From positions 580,017-644,016 of the forward strand of contig NZ_JACHXO010000002.1 in assembly GCF_014192155.1 (NCBI RefSeq): 64,000 bases of DNA, given 5' to 3'. Shown here piece after piece: positions 18,725-28,878 of the stretch. The position numbers were made by a program, and so were the translations under genes. Position 1 is the stretch's first letter. Each line of letters begins with the position of its first letter. Under the pieces are notes generated by a model, which saw only the letters and a program-made list of their open reading frames with translations, was not told the DNA's origin and made no database searches. Source of the DNA: Roseateles terrae (GTDB lineage Bacteria; Pseudomonadota; Gammaproteobacteria; Burkholderiales; Burkholderiaceae_C).

Positions 18725-21700
18725 ATGAAGCAACCCACCCACACCGTCCGGTCAGTCCCCGCGCAAGAAGCTGCTGGCCTGTCATCGCCGACCCCGGCTG
18801 GCGCTCGTGTGAGCTTGTCGGGCGCATCGGCGGCATCGGGCGCACCCCTCGCATCGGGCTCCCCCGTCCGCGTCGGCGCGTCCGTCATGGGCCGTGAGGC
18901 GGCCCTGCCGGATGCGACTGGAGCCCGGGGCTTTGGGAAGGTGTCCCGACGTCCGGCGGACGACGAGGACGAAGGGACCGGCTCGCTGGCATCCGTTCCG
19001 CCTGAGACGGACGCCGGGCTCGCGGACGAAGCGGCATCTGCCGCGGTGGACGGCGGGGCACCTGCCGCCGAGGCCACCGGCGAGGCAGACGCCGCCAGCA
19101 CAGAGGCGCTGCAGACGCTGGACGACGGTGGTCCGGAAGAAGAAGAGGACGATGACGCTGCCGCCTTCTGGCTGTTGGGTGGAAGCGGGAGCGCTCTGGG
19201 TCTGCTGGGTCTCGGGGCTGCGGCGGGCCTGGTCGCGGCGGCGGGCGGAAGCGGTGGCGGCCGGGATGACCGTCAACCCCCTGCTGGCGCGGATGCTTCC
19301 GATACGTCTGGCGCTTCCGGTGTGCCTGGGGCCTCGGGTGCCTCGACTTCGGAGGGTTTGGATGGCTCGTCCGATCCGGCGAGTTCGTCCGATGCGGCTG
19401 GCCCGTCCGATTCGGCGAGTTCTTCCGATGCGGCCGCACCGTCCGATGCGGCGGGTTCGTCGGAGGCCGACGCCCCTTCTGATTCCGGGATCGCATCAGA
19501 CGCTGGCGATGCATCCGGATCTTCCGGCGCGTCATCGTCGGACGCTTCTGAAGCGCCTGACCCTTCGGAAGTCTCTGACCCGTCCGCCACGCCACCGGAC
19601 CCCGCACCGCCCTCGGACGAGACCCAAGCGGGCGACGCCACCGACGAGATGCCGGACCTGACGACGCCGGTCGCGCCCCCGCCGACGCCAGCGCCGACGC
19701 TGGTCCTTGTGAGTGACACCGGGGACTCTTCCATCGACCGCATCACCTCGGACGGCACGCTCCGGGTCGAGGGCGTGGTGCCGGGTCACCGCTGGGAGTT
19801 CAGTCTTGACGGTGGCCAGACCTGGGTGACGGGCACCGACGGCGAGATCCCCGGCACCTGCTTTTCCGACTCCGGCAGCCACACCGTGCTGGTGCGTCAA
19901 TCGGATGACGCCGGCAGCGCCAGTGAGATCGGCGAATTCGCCTTCTTCCTGGACCGGGAGGTGGCAGTGCCGGTGCTCTCGCTGCCAGGGACACCGGTGT
20001 CGGTTGGCGATACCTGGGTCACGAGCAGCCCCCAGGCGCTTGTCTCCGGACTGGAGGAGGGCGCCACCTGGGAGTATTCGATCGACGGGGGCCTGAGTTG
20101 GAAGATCGGCACAGGCGGCGCCGTGGACCTCAGCGACCTGCAGGAAGGCCCCACAGAAGTATGGGTGCGCCAGACCGACATCGCCGGCAACGTGAGTGCC
20201 ATCGGCCAGCTCGGGTTTGTGCTGGACACTTCCGCGGCCGCCCCTGAACTCTCGCTGATGGTGGACAGCGGCGTGTCCGCGACGGACGGCGTCACGTCCG
20301 ACGGCCGTGTGGCGATCCAAGGTCTGGAGGACGGGGCCACCTGGCACTATTCCATCGATGGTGGCAACACCTGGCAGGTGGGCACCGGCACCTCCCTGGA
20401 CCTCTCCGGTCTGCCGGACGGCGACGTGCAATTGCTGGTCCGCCAGACGGACCTCGCAGGCAATGTGAGCAGCGCGTCGCAACTGGATGTCGTGCTGGAC
20501 ACCAGCGCCGCGCCTCCCTCCCCCACGCTGACACTCGACACGGGCGCCTCCGCCGCCGACCGGGTCACGCGCGACGCCAGCATCACCGTCCAGGGCCTCG
20601 AAGATGGCGCGCTGTGGGACTATTCCGTAGACGGTGGCACCACCTGGCTCGCCGGCTCCGGCACCACCCTGGATCTCTCGGCCGTGCCCGACGGCGAGGT
20701 GCAACTCCTCGTCCGCCAGACCGATGTGGCGGGCAACGCCAGTGAGGCCGCCTCGCTGGACTTCGTGCTCGACACCACCGTGACCGCCCCCGCCCTGCTG
20801 CTGCTGCAGGACACCGGCACCTCCGCGTCCGACGGGATCACCCGCGACGGACGGGTGCAGATCCTCGATCTGGAAACCGGCGCGACCTGGGACTATTCCC
20901 TCGACGGCGGCCTCACCTGGACCGCCGGCAGCGGCACGATCCTCGATCTGGCGGACATCACCTCCGGCCCGATCCAACTGCTGGTCCGCCAGACCGACAT
21001 CGCCGGCAACGTCAGCGGCGTCACCTCCCTCGATCTCGTGCTGGACACCACCAGCGACGCCCCCACCCTCACCCTGCACACCGACACCGGCAGCGACGCG
21101 ACCGACCTCATCACCCAGGTCGGCCAGATCCAGATCGAAGGCCTGGAAACCGATGCCACCTGGGACTATTCCACCGACGGTGGCGTCACCTGGCTGCCCG
21201 GCACCGGCACCTCGCTGGATCTCTCGGCGATGCCGGATGGCAACGTCCAGCTGCTGGTCCGCCAGACCGACGTGTCCGGCAACTCGAGTGCCATGGCGCA
21301 GCTCGATTTCGTGATCGACACCGCGGTGTCGGTGCCCAGCGTCACGCTGGCCGAAGACAGCGGCGCCTCGGCGACCGACCACGTCACACGCAACGGCCTG
21401 CTGGAAATCAATGATCTGGAACCCGGCGCCACCTGGGCGTTCTCCCTGGACGACGGCCTCACCTGGACCCAGGGCGAGGGTAGCTCGCTCGACCTGGCCG
21501 CCGTCGCGGGCGCCGGTCACCACACGGTGCAGATCCGCCAGAGCGACCGTGCCGGCAACATCAGCGAGATCACCCGCATCGACCTGACCGTGCTCCTGGA
21601 CGCGCCGACCATCGACCTGCTGACCGATGCCGGCCTGCAGGACGAGACCCGCGTCGTCGTTGGCATCAACGCGGCTCAACAAGGTGTCAGCCTGGTGAGC

Positions 21701-24700
21701 ACCACCGCGGAACTGAGCACCGCCGAGCTGCGCACGCTCTACATCCGCATCGACGCCGGCTTCGCCGCCGACGACCAGTTCAGCTTCCACGACGGTCCCG
21801 TGCTGGATCGGGACCTGTCCGCCACCGACCTCACACTGCTCGACATCCCCGGCCTGGATCTCCGCTACGACGCCACCACCCGACTGCTGGTCATCCAGAA
21901 ATCCGATGGCACCACCCTCACCGGGATGGAAGCCAGCACCCTGGCCAATGCGCTGCGACTGACCAGCCTCGGCACCGTGCCGACTTCAGGCGAACGGACC
22001 GTCTCCATCTGGGGCGAGGACCTCGCCGGCAATGTGGGCGCACCGTCCACCGTCCGCGTCACCATTGACATCCGCGCCCCGAGTCTGGACCTCAACGGTG
22101 CACTGGACGGTGTGGAGCCCCTCACCCATGTCGGCTCGCTGGCCACGCCGGTCCGGGTGTTTGCCGAAGACCTGACCATCACCCACGACAATCCCGACGC
22201 GCGTTACTCCCTCATCTCCGTGCGCGGCTTTGGTGGCGGCACCAGCGTGGACGACCAGCTGTGCAGCCAGACGGCGCTCGGTCTGATCACTCTGGAGGAC
22301 GGCCTGCAGTGGCAGCTCGGCGAGACCGTGTGGACGGTCACCCGCGTTTCCACCCGCTACAGCTTCACCACGGCCGATGGCAGCCTGGCCAGCCAGGAGG
22401 CCGTGACCGCGCTGCTCGAATCGCTGCGCCTGATGAATGATTCGGTCGACCCGGGTCAGGGCGAGCGCCGCTTCACCGTCGTGTTGACCGACGAAGTCGG
22501 CAACTCCGGCCGCGCCGAAGGCTCGGTGGTGCTGGACCACATCGCCCCCATCGTGGACCTGAACGGCCTGGCCGACGGTCTGGATCATGCGACCCAGGTC
22601 GCCGCCGGCGTGAGCTGGATGCTGCCGGTGTTCAATCCGGCCACTGCGTCCCTCACCGACGACAGCCCCATCACGCTCCTGACGCTGACCTTCTCGTCGG
22701 CGCTGAGCAATGCCTTCCAGACGGCCGCCGGCCAGCAGGAGCGCATCGGCCTGTCCGACGGCGACGACACCGATGGCATGGCGGACGCGCTGGTGCTCGG
22801 CCTGGGCGGCACACTGATCAACGATCGACTGATTCCCGGGCGCACCATCACGCTGACGCTGTCCGCCGATGCGGCCCAGCCGACGCTGGTCATCAGCGCG
22901 GATGCGCCCCTCACCGCCGAACAGGCCTCCCAGCTGCTGCAGTGGCTGCGCTTCGAGGGCGACGCGAATGCGGCCCTGGGCGGCCGCACCGTGGCGGTCA
23001 CCGCCACCGATGTCGCCGGCAACACCTCGGCGACGCCCACCTTGTCGCAGATTCAGGTGCTGCCGGAAGGCACCCCGATGGTGTTCCTCCATCCCGACAG
23101 TGACAGCGGGACCTACCACTCCGACAGCATCACCCGTCTGGATGGCTCTGCGGCGGCGCCCCTGCGGCTGCGCGGCGCCGGCCGCCCAGGAGCGACCCTG
23201 CTGGTGTATCTGGACGCTGACCGCGATGGCGTCGGTACGCTGGCCGAGCAGGTCGGCACGGTGGTGTGCGACGCTCAGGGCCGCTGGGAACTTCAGCTGC
23301 CGGCCAACGCGCTGGCCGACGGCAGCTACCAGTTCATCGCCGTGGATGCGGTCGCCGGCCTGACCTCCCCGGCGCTGACGATGACGGTGGACACCCGGCC
23401 GCCCGCCAGTGCCTACGACATGGGTGCGTCGGTCGCGCTGTCGCCGGTGCTGTTTGGCGTGTCGGACGCCTTCGAGCGGGTGCTGGTGGAGATCGACACC
23501 GACAACAACCTGCTCAACGGCTATGAGCTGCGGTATGAAACCCGCTCCGATGCCGCCGGCCAATGGCAGATCGACACCCGTTTTGCGACGCCGGTGTGGG
23601 GCAGCTTCGAATCCTTCCGGGACGGCGCCACCGTCAACACCCGCGTGACCACCTTTGACATGGCGGGCAATACGACCGTCCGGGAGGATTCCGCCCCCGC
23701 CATTGCCTCGGTCTTCAACCTCTCCGATGCGCAGGTGGTGGAAGGCGTGGACGGGACCCGGGAGCTGGTGTTCATGGTCAGCCGCAGCGGGGACCTCAGC
23801 AGCGAAGGCAGCGTGGACTGGTCGCTGGACCTGTTGCGCAGTTCGGCCACCAACAACCCGAACGGCCTGCTGTCCGACCTCGATTTCTCCGGCGCGGCGT
23901 CGGGCCGGGTGCAGTTTGCTGCCGGCGAAACCCAGCAGCTGGTGCGCTTCACCGTTGCGGGCGATTACTACCGCGAGGTGAACGAACGCCTGATGGTGCA
24001 TCTGGAAGATGCCCAGGGCGGGACCATTGGCGATGGTCTGGGCATCGGCACCATTTATGAAGTCGACATCGACCGGATGCAGGCCGCCTACAGCATGCGC
24101 AACCTGAATCCGAATCTCAACACCGCGTCCATCCGGGTCCGGCGCTCTTCCGACGATCAGGAGATGGACATCGGCTTTGATGCCAACGGCCTCCTGGACC
24201 GGACAGCCTTGCTGAATTTTGTGGGGCGCGGCAGCACCGATCGCGGATTCGTGACCACCTGGTACGACCAGTCGGGCCACGGTCGGGACATGGTGCAGAG
24301 CGTTGCGTCCAAGCAGGGCGTGGTCGTGGATGGCGGCGTGGTGGTGACGCGGGCAGATGGAACCGTGGGCATCAGTTTCAACAGCCGCAACGGTACTTCG
24401 GACGATTTCATGATGGCCAACGGCCTGGCCGGTAAGGACTGGACGAGCGCACTGATCTACGCGAAGGTGCAGTCGGAGGGCTCCCGCGATGGCTCGCTCT
24501 TCAACCTGGGCACCAGCCAGAGCGGGCGCCTGAGTGCTCACTATCCGGAGGGCAGTCGCGGCTACGTGTTCGACGTCAACAACTACGATGCCACGGGCCG
24601 ACTGTCTCGCGCCGTCTCAGGCGGGAACTCGGCGCTCGTGGGCCTGGCCAACGACATCGTCTTTGAAGCCCATTCCGGCAACACCACGGCGGGAACCGCC

Positions 24701-25585
24701 AGCCTCAACTACACCGACTCGGCGCAGGCCATCTACGAAAACGGCGTCCGCGTGACTTCGGACAGCACCCTGGCGGCCACCTTCCCCACCTCCACCCAGT
24801 GGCGCCTGGCCATGCACGGCACCGACAGTGCGTATTACCAGCAGGTCATCTACAACGAGTTCATGGTCTATCTCGATACGGCCAACAGCACGCCGGAGAT
24901 GCAATCGCTGCTGGGGACGGCCAATGATGACGTGCTGACCTATTCGGGCGAGCGCAGCCTGCTTCGCATCGACGGGATGGCGGGCCACGACACCCTCTAC
25001 CTGTCCGGCGCGACGGACATCGACTTCGGCCAGTTCAGCGGCGGTGTGCGCGGCCTGGCCCAGGTGTGGATGGACAACGACCGCGCCAACACCCTCACCC
25101 TGACCACCGCCACCCTGGCCGCCAACGGCAGCATGCCGCTGACGGTGGTGATGGGTGAAGGCGACAGCGTGGTGCTCAACGGCCAGCGCTTTGACTACGA
25201 CGAGGACCGCCTGCAGACGCTGGTGATCGGGCAGGACCGGGACGAGGTGCTGTTCAGCACCAACCGCAACGATGTGATGCGCGGCGGCGCTGGCGCGGAC
25301 ACCTTCACCTGGCGTGCGGAGCAAGGCGGTGTGGATACGGTCCTGGATTTCAGCGACGCCCAGGGCGACCGTCTGGACCTGAGCCTGCTGCTGCAGCGCA
25401 TGACGGCGGGGCGGGAAGATCTCTACCTCAACCGCCAGCTCGATGCCAACGGGCAAGTGATGCTGCTGGTGGACCGTGACGGCCGCGGACACTTCCAGGC
25501 TCCGGACCTGGTGATCCTGCTCGGCTCGGCCCATCCGGCGGATTCGATCTCCATCGTCACCCAGTACGGGGTGGCGACGCTCTGA
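18725..25585 (+). CDS. giant RTX-type adhesin with tandem Ig-like repeats
   Basis: Protein of 2,286 residues. Residues ~145-180 hold a hydrophobic Gly/Ala/Leu stretch preceded by acidic residues, as in large type-I-secreted adhesins. Residues ~185-320 are an Ala/Ser/Asp/Pro low-complexity linker. Seven tandem ~90-residue Ig-like repeats follow (~325-960), each with a W-x-YS-x-DGG-x-TW core and a LLVRQTDxAGN strand. More Ig-like domains span ~960-1650. Residues ~1784-2055 resemble the LamG-like domain of alpha-L-arabinofuranosidase B proteins (IRVRRSSDDQEMDIGF, TTWYDQSGHG). The C-terminus has GGAGADTFTW and a beta-rich type I secretion signal. ATG 18725 was chosen; the frame is open to 18608. 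It probably mediates attachment or biofilm formation. No type I exporter is nearby. Confidence 0.88.
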   Translation: MKQPTHTVRSVPAQEAAGLSSPTPAGARVSLSGASAASGAPLASGSPVRVGASVMGREAALPDATGARGFGKVSRRPADDEDEGTGSLASVPPETDAGLADEAASAAVDGGAPAAEATGEADAASTEALQTLDDGGPEEEEDDDAAAFWLLGGSGSALGLLGLGAAAGLVAAAGGSGGGRDDRQPPAGADASDTSGASGVPGASGASTSEGLDGSSDPASSSDAAGPSDSASSSDAAAPSDAAGSSEADAPSDSGIASDAGDASGSSGASSSDASEAPDPSEVSDPSATPPDPAPPSDETQAGDATDEMPDLTTPVAPPPTPAPTLVLVSDTGDSSIDRITSDGTLRVEGVVPGHRWEFSLDGGQTWVTGTDGEIPGTCFSDSGSHTVLVRQSDDAGSASEIGEFAFFLDREVAVPVLSLPGTPVSVGDTWVTSSPQALVSGLEEGATWEYSIDGGLSWKIGTGGAVDLSDLQEGPTEVWVRQTDIAGNVSAIGQLGFVLDTSAAAPELSLMVDSGVSATDGVTSDGRVAIQGLEDGATWHYSIDGGNTWQVGTGTSLDLSGLPDGDVQLLVRQTDLAGNVSSASQLDVVLDTSAAPPSPTLTLDTGASAADRVTRDASITVQGLEDGALWDYSVDGGTTWLAGSGTTLDLSAVPDGEVQLLVRQTDVAGNASEAASLDFVLDTTVTAPALLLLQDTGTSASDGITRDGRVQILDLETGATWDYSLDGGLTWTAGSGTILDLADITSGPIQLLVRQTDIAGNVSGVTSLDLVLDTTSDAPTLTLHTDTGSDATDLITQVGQIQIEGLETDATWDYSTDGGVTWLPGTGTSLDLSAMPDGNVQLLVRQTDVSGNSSAMAQLDFVIDTAVSVPSVTLAEDSGASATDHVTRNGLLEINDLEPGATWAFSLDDGLTWTQGEGSSLDLAAVAGAGHHTVQIRQSDRAGNISEITRIDLTVLLDAPTIDLLTDAGLQDETRVVVGINAAQQGVSLVSTTAELSTAELRTLYIRIDAGFAADDQFSFHDGPVLDRDLSATDLTLLDIPGLDLRYDATTRLLVIQKSDGTTLTGMEASTLANALRLTSLGTVPTSGERTVSIWGEDLAGNVGAPSTVRVTIDIRAPSLDLNGALDGVEPLTHVGSLATPVRVFAEDLTITHDNPDARYSLISVRGFGGGTSVDDQLCSQTALGLITLEDGLQWQLGETVWTVTRVSTRYSFTTADGSLASQEAVTALLESLRLMNDSVDPGQGERRFTVVLTDEVGNSGRAEGSVVLDHIAPIVDLNGLADGLDHATQVAAGVSWMLPVFNPATASLTDDSPITLLTLTFSSALSNAFQTAAGQQERIGLSDGDDTDGMADALVLGLGGTLINDRLIPGRTITLTLSADAAQPTLVISADAPLTAEQASQLLQWLRFEGDANAALGGRTVAVTATDVAGNTSATPTLSQIQVLPEGTPMVFLHPDSDSGTYHSDSITRLDGSAAAPLRLRGAGRPGATLLVYLDADRDGVGTLAEQVGTVVCDAQGRWELQLPANALADGSYQFIAVDAVAGLTSPALTMTVDTRPPASAYDMGASVALSPVLFGVSDAFERVLVEIDTDNNLLNGYELRYETRSDAAGQWQIDTRFATPVWGSFESFRDGATVNTRVTTFDMAGNTTVREDSAPAIASVFNLSDAQVVEGVDGTRELVFMVSRSGDLSSEGSVDWSLDLLRSSATNNPNGLLSDLDFSGAASGRVQFAAGETQQLVRFTVAGDYYREVNERLMVHLEDAQGGTIGDGLGIGTIYEVDIDRMQAAYSMRNLNPNLNTASIRVRRSSDDQEMDIGFDANGLLDRTALLNFVGRGSTDRGFVTTWYDQSGHGRDMVQSVASKQGVVVDGGVVVTRADGTVGISFNSRNGTSDDFMMANGLAGKDWTSALIYAKVQSEGSRDGSLFNLGTSQSGRLSAHYPEGSRGYVFDVNNYDATGRLSRAVSGGNSALVGLANDIVFEAHSGNTTAGTASLNYTDSAQAIYENGVRVTSDSTLAATFPTSTQWRLAMHGTDSAYYQQVIYNEFMVYLDTANSTPEMQSLLGTANDDVLTYSGERSLLRIDGMAGHDTLYLSGATDIDFGQFSGGVRGLAQVWMDNDRANTLTLTTATLAANGSMPLTVVMGEGDSVVLNGQRFDYDEDRLQTLVIGQDRDEVLFSTNRNDVMRGGAGADTFTWRAEQGGVDTVLDFSDAQGDRLDLSLLLQRMTAGREDLYLNRQLDANGQVMLLVDRDGRGHFQAPDLVILLGSAHPADSISIVTQYGVATL
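19700..21603 (+). repeat. seven ~270 bp tandem coding repeats in the adhesin gene
   Basis: Seven consecutive units of about 90 codons share the DNA core TCCGCCAGACCGAC for the RQTD strand and a DYSxDGGxTW-encoding segment. Units 3 to 6 are most alike; the first, second and seventh are diverged, as expected when the central units are homogenised by recombination. Copy number could vary between strains. Confidence 0.85.
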
Positions 25586-25589
25586 TCCG

Positions 25590-26933
25590 TCAGCGGGCGG
25601 CGGGACGGCGGGGTGGCGCGGTCGGTGATGACGGCTGCGTTGGTGGTGCCGCTGTTGCCGCCGTTGCCGCTGTTGCCGGCTGCGACGAGGCCGCCGAGGC
25701 AACAGATGGAGCTGATTGCGCTGACTGCGCAGCTTGTGCCAGCGCCGCGGCGACAGCGGACAGCCGCTGAAGATCCCGGCGAATGGCCTCCGGGGTCGCT
25801 CCCGACTGCGCCCGCGCTGACAGCGCCGCCAGTGCGTCACTGAGCGCCGACGCATCCTGCGCCAGTTGGGTCATATCCCCCGGCATGCTGCCCGACGGCA
25901 GGGGCTGATCAAATCGGGCCAGCTGTTCCAGGCGCGCCGGCAACGCCGACTGGCCCAGCACCGCCTCGAGCCGTTGCCGCTGCTGCTGGTGATGCCAGCT
26001 CGGGCCCAGCGCGCCACGGTCGGCCATCAGCTGGCTGAGCCGCGCATGCGCCGCCGCCTGGACGGCGCGCGACTGCAGCGCTTCGCCCAGCGCCAGCGCT
26101 TCCTGCGCATGGACCAGGGACTCTTCGTCCTGCAGCTCGCTCAGCAGCAGCAGGCACTGCGCCTGCAGCCAGCGATAGTCACAGCGACGCGCCAGTTGCA
26201 AAGACGCGCGGGCAAGCAGCAGCGCCTGGCCGGGATCGCCGCTGTCACGGGCGCCCCGGGCGCGGTGCCAGCCGGTCTCGGCCTCGTAATCGCGATGTCC
26301 GGCTTGACGGGCTGCGCGCTGCGCCTGGTCCAGCAAGGGAATGGCTGCTTCAGGCCCCACCGTGGCACGACTGGCCGCCGCCCGGTTCAGGCCGATCTTG
26401 GCGCGCAGGTAGGCGTCACCGCTCAAACCCGGATAGTGGCGCTCTGCCTGGTCCAGCACCCGGCCGCCGCGCGCCCAGTCGCCGACCGCAAAACACAGAT
26501 GGGCCAGACCGATGCGGGCCAGACACGCCCATCGGGTGTCGTCGCGGGTCAGCTCCAGCGTCTGGCTCCAGGCATTGCAGGCCTGCAGGTAGTCGCCGCG
26601 CTGGTAATGCAGCCGGCCCAGCGCTTCACTGAGTTCCGCCGCCTGTTCCCGCGCGGCAACGTCCGCCCGATGCTGCGCCCGGTCGAGCGCCGATGCGAGG
26701 GCTGCTTCCAGCGCCCCTTGCAGCTCGGGCCCGCGGCCGCAGCGTTCCAGAATGAAAAACAGGCCCAGCAGGGCCTGATCCGGCGGGTCTTCCCCGCCGT
26801 GGTTCACCACCCGCTGCAGCACTGGCAGGGCCAGCGCGGGGCGGCGCATCAGCAGGCGCTCCCACCGGGCCGCGTCCCGGCCGGTGGATGCGACGGACGC
26901 ACCCACCTTCAGGGACGGCGATGGCACCGGCAT
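25590..26933 (-). CDS. TPR-like helical repeat protein of unknown function
   Basis: Protein of 447 residues with no signal peptide or membrane helix. Residues ~75-330 are helix pairs with TPR character, for example EALGRLHYQRGDYLQACNAW and ARIGLAHLCFAVGDWARGG. The last ~70 residues are Ala/Pro/Ser/Thr-rich and disordered. I do not recognise a specific family. It converges with the adhesin gene with 4 bp between stops and lies 18 bp upstream of aspS on the same strand, so it could be the first gene of an aspS transcript. The resemblance to the TPR half of the diguanylate cyclase at 665 is general only. Confidence 0.7.
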   Translation of the reverse strand: MPVPSPSLKVGASVASTGRDAARWERLLMRRPALALPVLQRVVNHGGEDPPDQALLGLFFILERCGRGPELQGALEAALASALDRAQHRADVAAREQAAELSEALGRLHYQRGDYLQACNAWSQTLELTRDDTRWACLARIGLAHLCFAVGDWARGGRVLDQAERHYPGLSGDAYLRAKIGLNRAAASRATVGPEAAIPLLDQAQRAARQAGHRDYEAETGWHRARGARDSGDPGQALLLARASLQLARRCDYRWLQAQCLLLLSELQDEESLVHAQEALALGEALQSRAVQAAAHARLSQLMADRGALGPSWHHQQQRQRLEAVLGQSALPARLEQLARFDQPLPSGSMPGDMTQLAQDASALSDALAALSARAQSGATPEAIRRDLQRLSAVAAALAQAAQSAQSAPSVASAASSQPATAATAATAAPPTQPSSPTAPPRRPAAR

Positions 26934-26951
26934 GCAGGCCCGCCGACGGGC

Positions 26952-28745
26952 TTACTCAGCCGCCGCTGCCGGGTTGCGCAGGCGGATGTGCAGCTCGCGC
27001 AGCTGCTTTTCATCCACGAACGACGGTGCACCGGTCAGCAGGCACTGGGCACGCTGGGTCTTGGGGAAGGCGATGACGTCGCGGATGGATTCCGCCTTGG
27101 TCATCAGCGTCACCAGACGGTCCAGGCCGAAGGCCAGGCCACCGTGCGGAGGCGCGCCGTATTGCAGGGCGTCCAGCAGGAAGCCGAACTTGATGCGCTG
27201 CTCTTCGGGGCTGATGTTCAGGGCCTCGAAGACCTTGGCCTGCACATCGGCGCGGTGGATACGCACCGAGCCGCCGCCCAGTTCCCAGCCGTTGAGCACC
27301 ATGTCGTAGGCCTTGGCGATGCAGGCGCCCGGGTCGGTGACCATCAGGTCCTCATGGCCGTCCTTCGGCGCGGTGAACGGATGGTGCACCGCCGCCCAGC
27401 GGTTGTTTTCTTCGTCCTGCTCGAACATCGGGAAGTCCACCACCCACAGCGGCGCCCAGCGGTCTTCGAACAGGCCGCTGGTCTTGCCGAATTCGCTGTG
27501 GCCCACCTTCAGGCGCAGCGCGCCGATGGCATCGTTCACCACCTTGGCCTTGTCGGCACCGAAGAAGATCAGGTCGCCGTCCTGCGCGCCGGTGCGGGCC
27601 AGGATGTCGGCCACGGCCTTGTCGTGCAGGTTCTTGACGATCGGCGACTGCAGGCCTTCGCGGCCCTTGGCCACTTCATTGACCTTGATCCAGGCCAGGC
27701 CCTTGGCACCGTAGATCTTGACGAACTCGGTGTAGCTGTCGATCTCGCCTCGGCTCAGCTGGGCACCGCCCGGCACGCGCAGCGCGACCACACGGCCACC
27801 GGGGGTCGTGGCAGGGCCGGAGAAGACCTTGAAGTCCACATCGCCCATCACGTCGGTCAGCTCGGTGAATTCGAGCTTCACCCGCAGGTCCGGCTTGTCG
27901 GAACCGAAGCGGAACATCGCCTCGGCATACTTCATCACCGGGTAGTCGCCCAGCTCGACATTCAGTGCCTTGCGGAAGACATGACGGATCATGCCTTCGA
28001 ACATGGCCCGAATCTCTTCTTCGGTCAGGAAGCTGGTTTCGATATCGATCTGGGTGAATTCGGGCTGGCGGTCGGCGCGCAGGTCTTCGTCCCGGAAGCA
28101 CTTGGTGATCTGGTAGTAGCGGTCGAAACCGGCCACCATCAGCAGCTGCTTGAACAGCTGGGGCGATTGCGGCAGCGCGAAGAACATGCCGTCATGCACA
28201 CGCGAGGGCACCAGGTAGTCGCGCGCGCCCTCGGGCGTGCTCTTGGTCAGCATCGGGGTTTCGATGTCGACAAAGCCATGCTCGTCCAGGAACTTGCGCG
28301 CTTCCATCGCCACGCGATAGCGCAGCATCAGGTTGTTCTGCATGTACGGACGGCGCAGGTCCAGCACGCGGTGCGTCAGGCGGGTGGTTTCGGAGATGTT
28401 CTCGTCATCCAGCGGGAACGGGGGCGTCACCGACGGGTTCAGCACTTCCAGCTCGTGGCACAGCACTTCCACCTTGCCGCTGACCAGGTTGCCGTTTTCG
28501 GTACCGGCCGGACGCGCGCGCACCTTGCCCACCAGCTTCAGGCAGAACTCGTTGCGCACGCCTTCCGCCACCTTGAACATTTCGGGGCGGTCGGGGTCGC
28601 AGACGATCTGCACCAGACCTTCACGGTCGCGCAGGTCGATGAAGATCACACCGCCGTGGTCGCGGCGACGATGGGCCCAGCCCATCAGGGTCACGGTTTG
28701 ATCCAGCAGCTTTTCGCTGACTTGGCCGGCATAACAGGTACGCAT
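26952..28745 (-). CDS. aspS: aspartate--tRNA ligase
   Basis: Class II aminoacyl-tRNA synthetase of 597 residues that charges tRNA-Asp. It has the N-terminal OB anticodon-binding domain ([30 protein letters not shown]), then catalytic motif 2 ([18 protein letters not shown]), the bacterial GAD insertion in the middle, and motif 3 ([10 protein letters not shown]) near the C-terminus. Length and insertion mark the bacterial type. Many betaproteobacteria have a non-discriminating AspRS that also charges tRNA-Asn; this cannot be decided here. DUF502 and fmdB genes follow on the same side, a common order in Burkholderiales. Confidence 0.97.
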   Translation of the reverse strand: MRTCYAGQVSEKLLDQTVTLMGWAHRRRDHGGVIFIDLRDREGLVQIVCDPDRPEMFKVAEGVRNEFCLKLVGKVRARPAGTENGNLVSGKVEVLCHELEVLNPSVTPPFPLDDENISETTRLTHRVLDLRRPYMQNNLMLRYRVAMEARKFLDEHGFVDIETPMLTKSTPEGARDYLVPSRVHDGMFFALPQSPQLFKQLLMVAGFDRYYQITKCFRDEDLRADRQPEFTQIDIETSFLTEEEIRAMFEGMIRHVFRKALNVELGDYPVMKYAEAMFRFGSDKPDLRVKLEFTELTDVMGDVDFKVFSGPATTPGGRVVALRVPGGAQLSRGEIDSYTEFVKIYGAKGLAWIKVNEVAKGREGLQSPIVKNLHDKAVADILARTGAQDGDLIFFGADKAKVVNDAIGALRLKVGHSEFGKTSGLFEDRWAPLWVVDFPMFEQDEENNRWAAVHHPFTAPKDGHEDLMVTDPGACIAKAYDMVLNGWELGGGSVRIHRADVQAKVFEALNISPEEQRIKFGFLLDALQYGAPPHGGLAFGLDRLVTLMTKAESIRDVIAFPKTQRAQCLLTGAPSFVDEKQLRELHIRLRNPAAAAE

Positions 28746-28878
28746 GGAAACTCTCCGGAAATCGGGTGTCGACGGGGCACGCTCACAGGGGCGCGCACCC
28801 TAAAAAAAGGGTCTGATGGGCACTGGCGGGGCCTGGACGACCCTCAGGGCTGAGCGCTTGCCGAGGCGCTCAACCCGG

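Noticed and set aside
19700..21603. CRISPR-like tandem repeats
   Set aside because: Period is about 270 bp, units are coding and have no unique spacers.
21986..24541. Long frames opposite the adhesin repeats
   Set aside because: Low-complexity antisense frames produced by repetitive GC-rich coding DNA.
28797..28812. ACCCT-AAAAAA-AGGGT hairpin near aspS as a terminator
   Set aside because: Stem of only five pairs with an A-only loop; position is upstream of aspS, and it is not followed by a T-run.
25866..28853. 995-codon frame opposite aspS and the TPR gene
   Set aside because: Antisense to aspS, a certain gene; composition is shadow-like.
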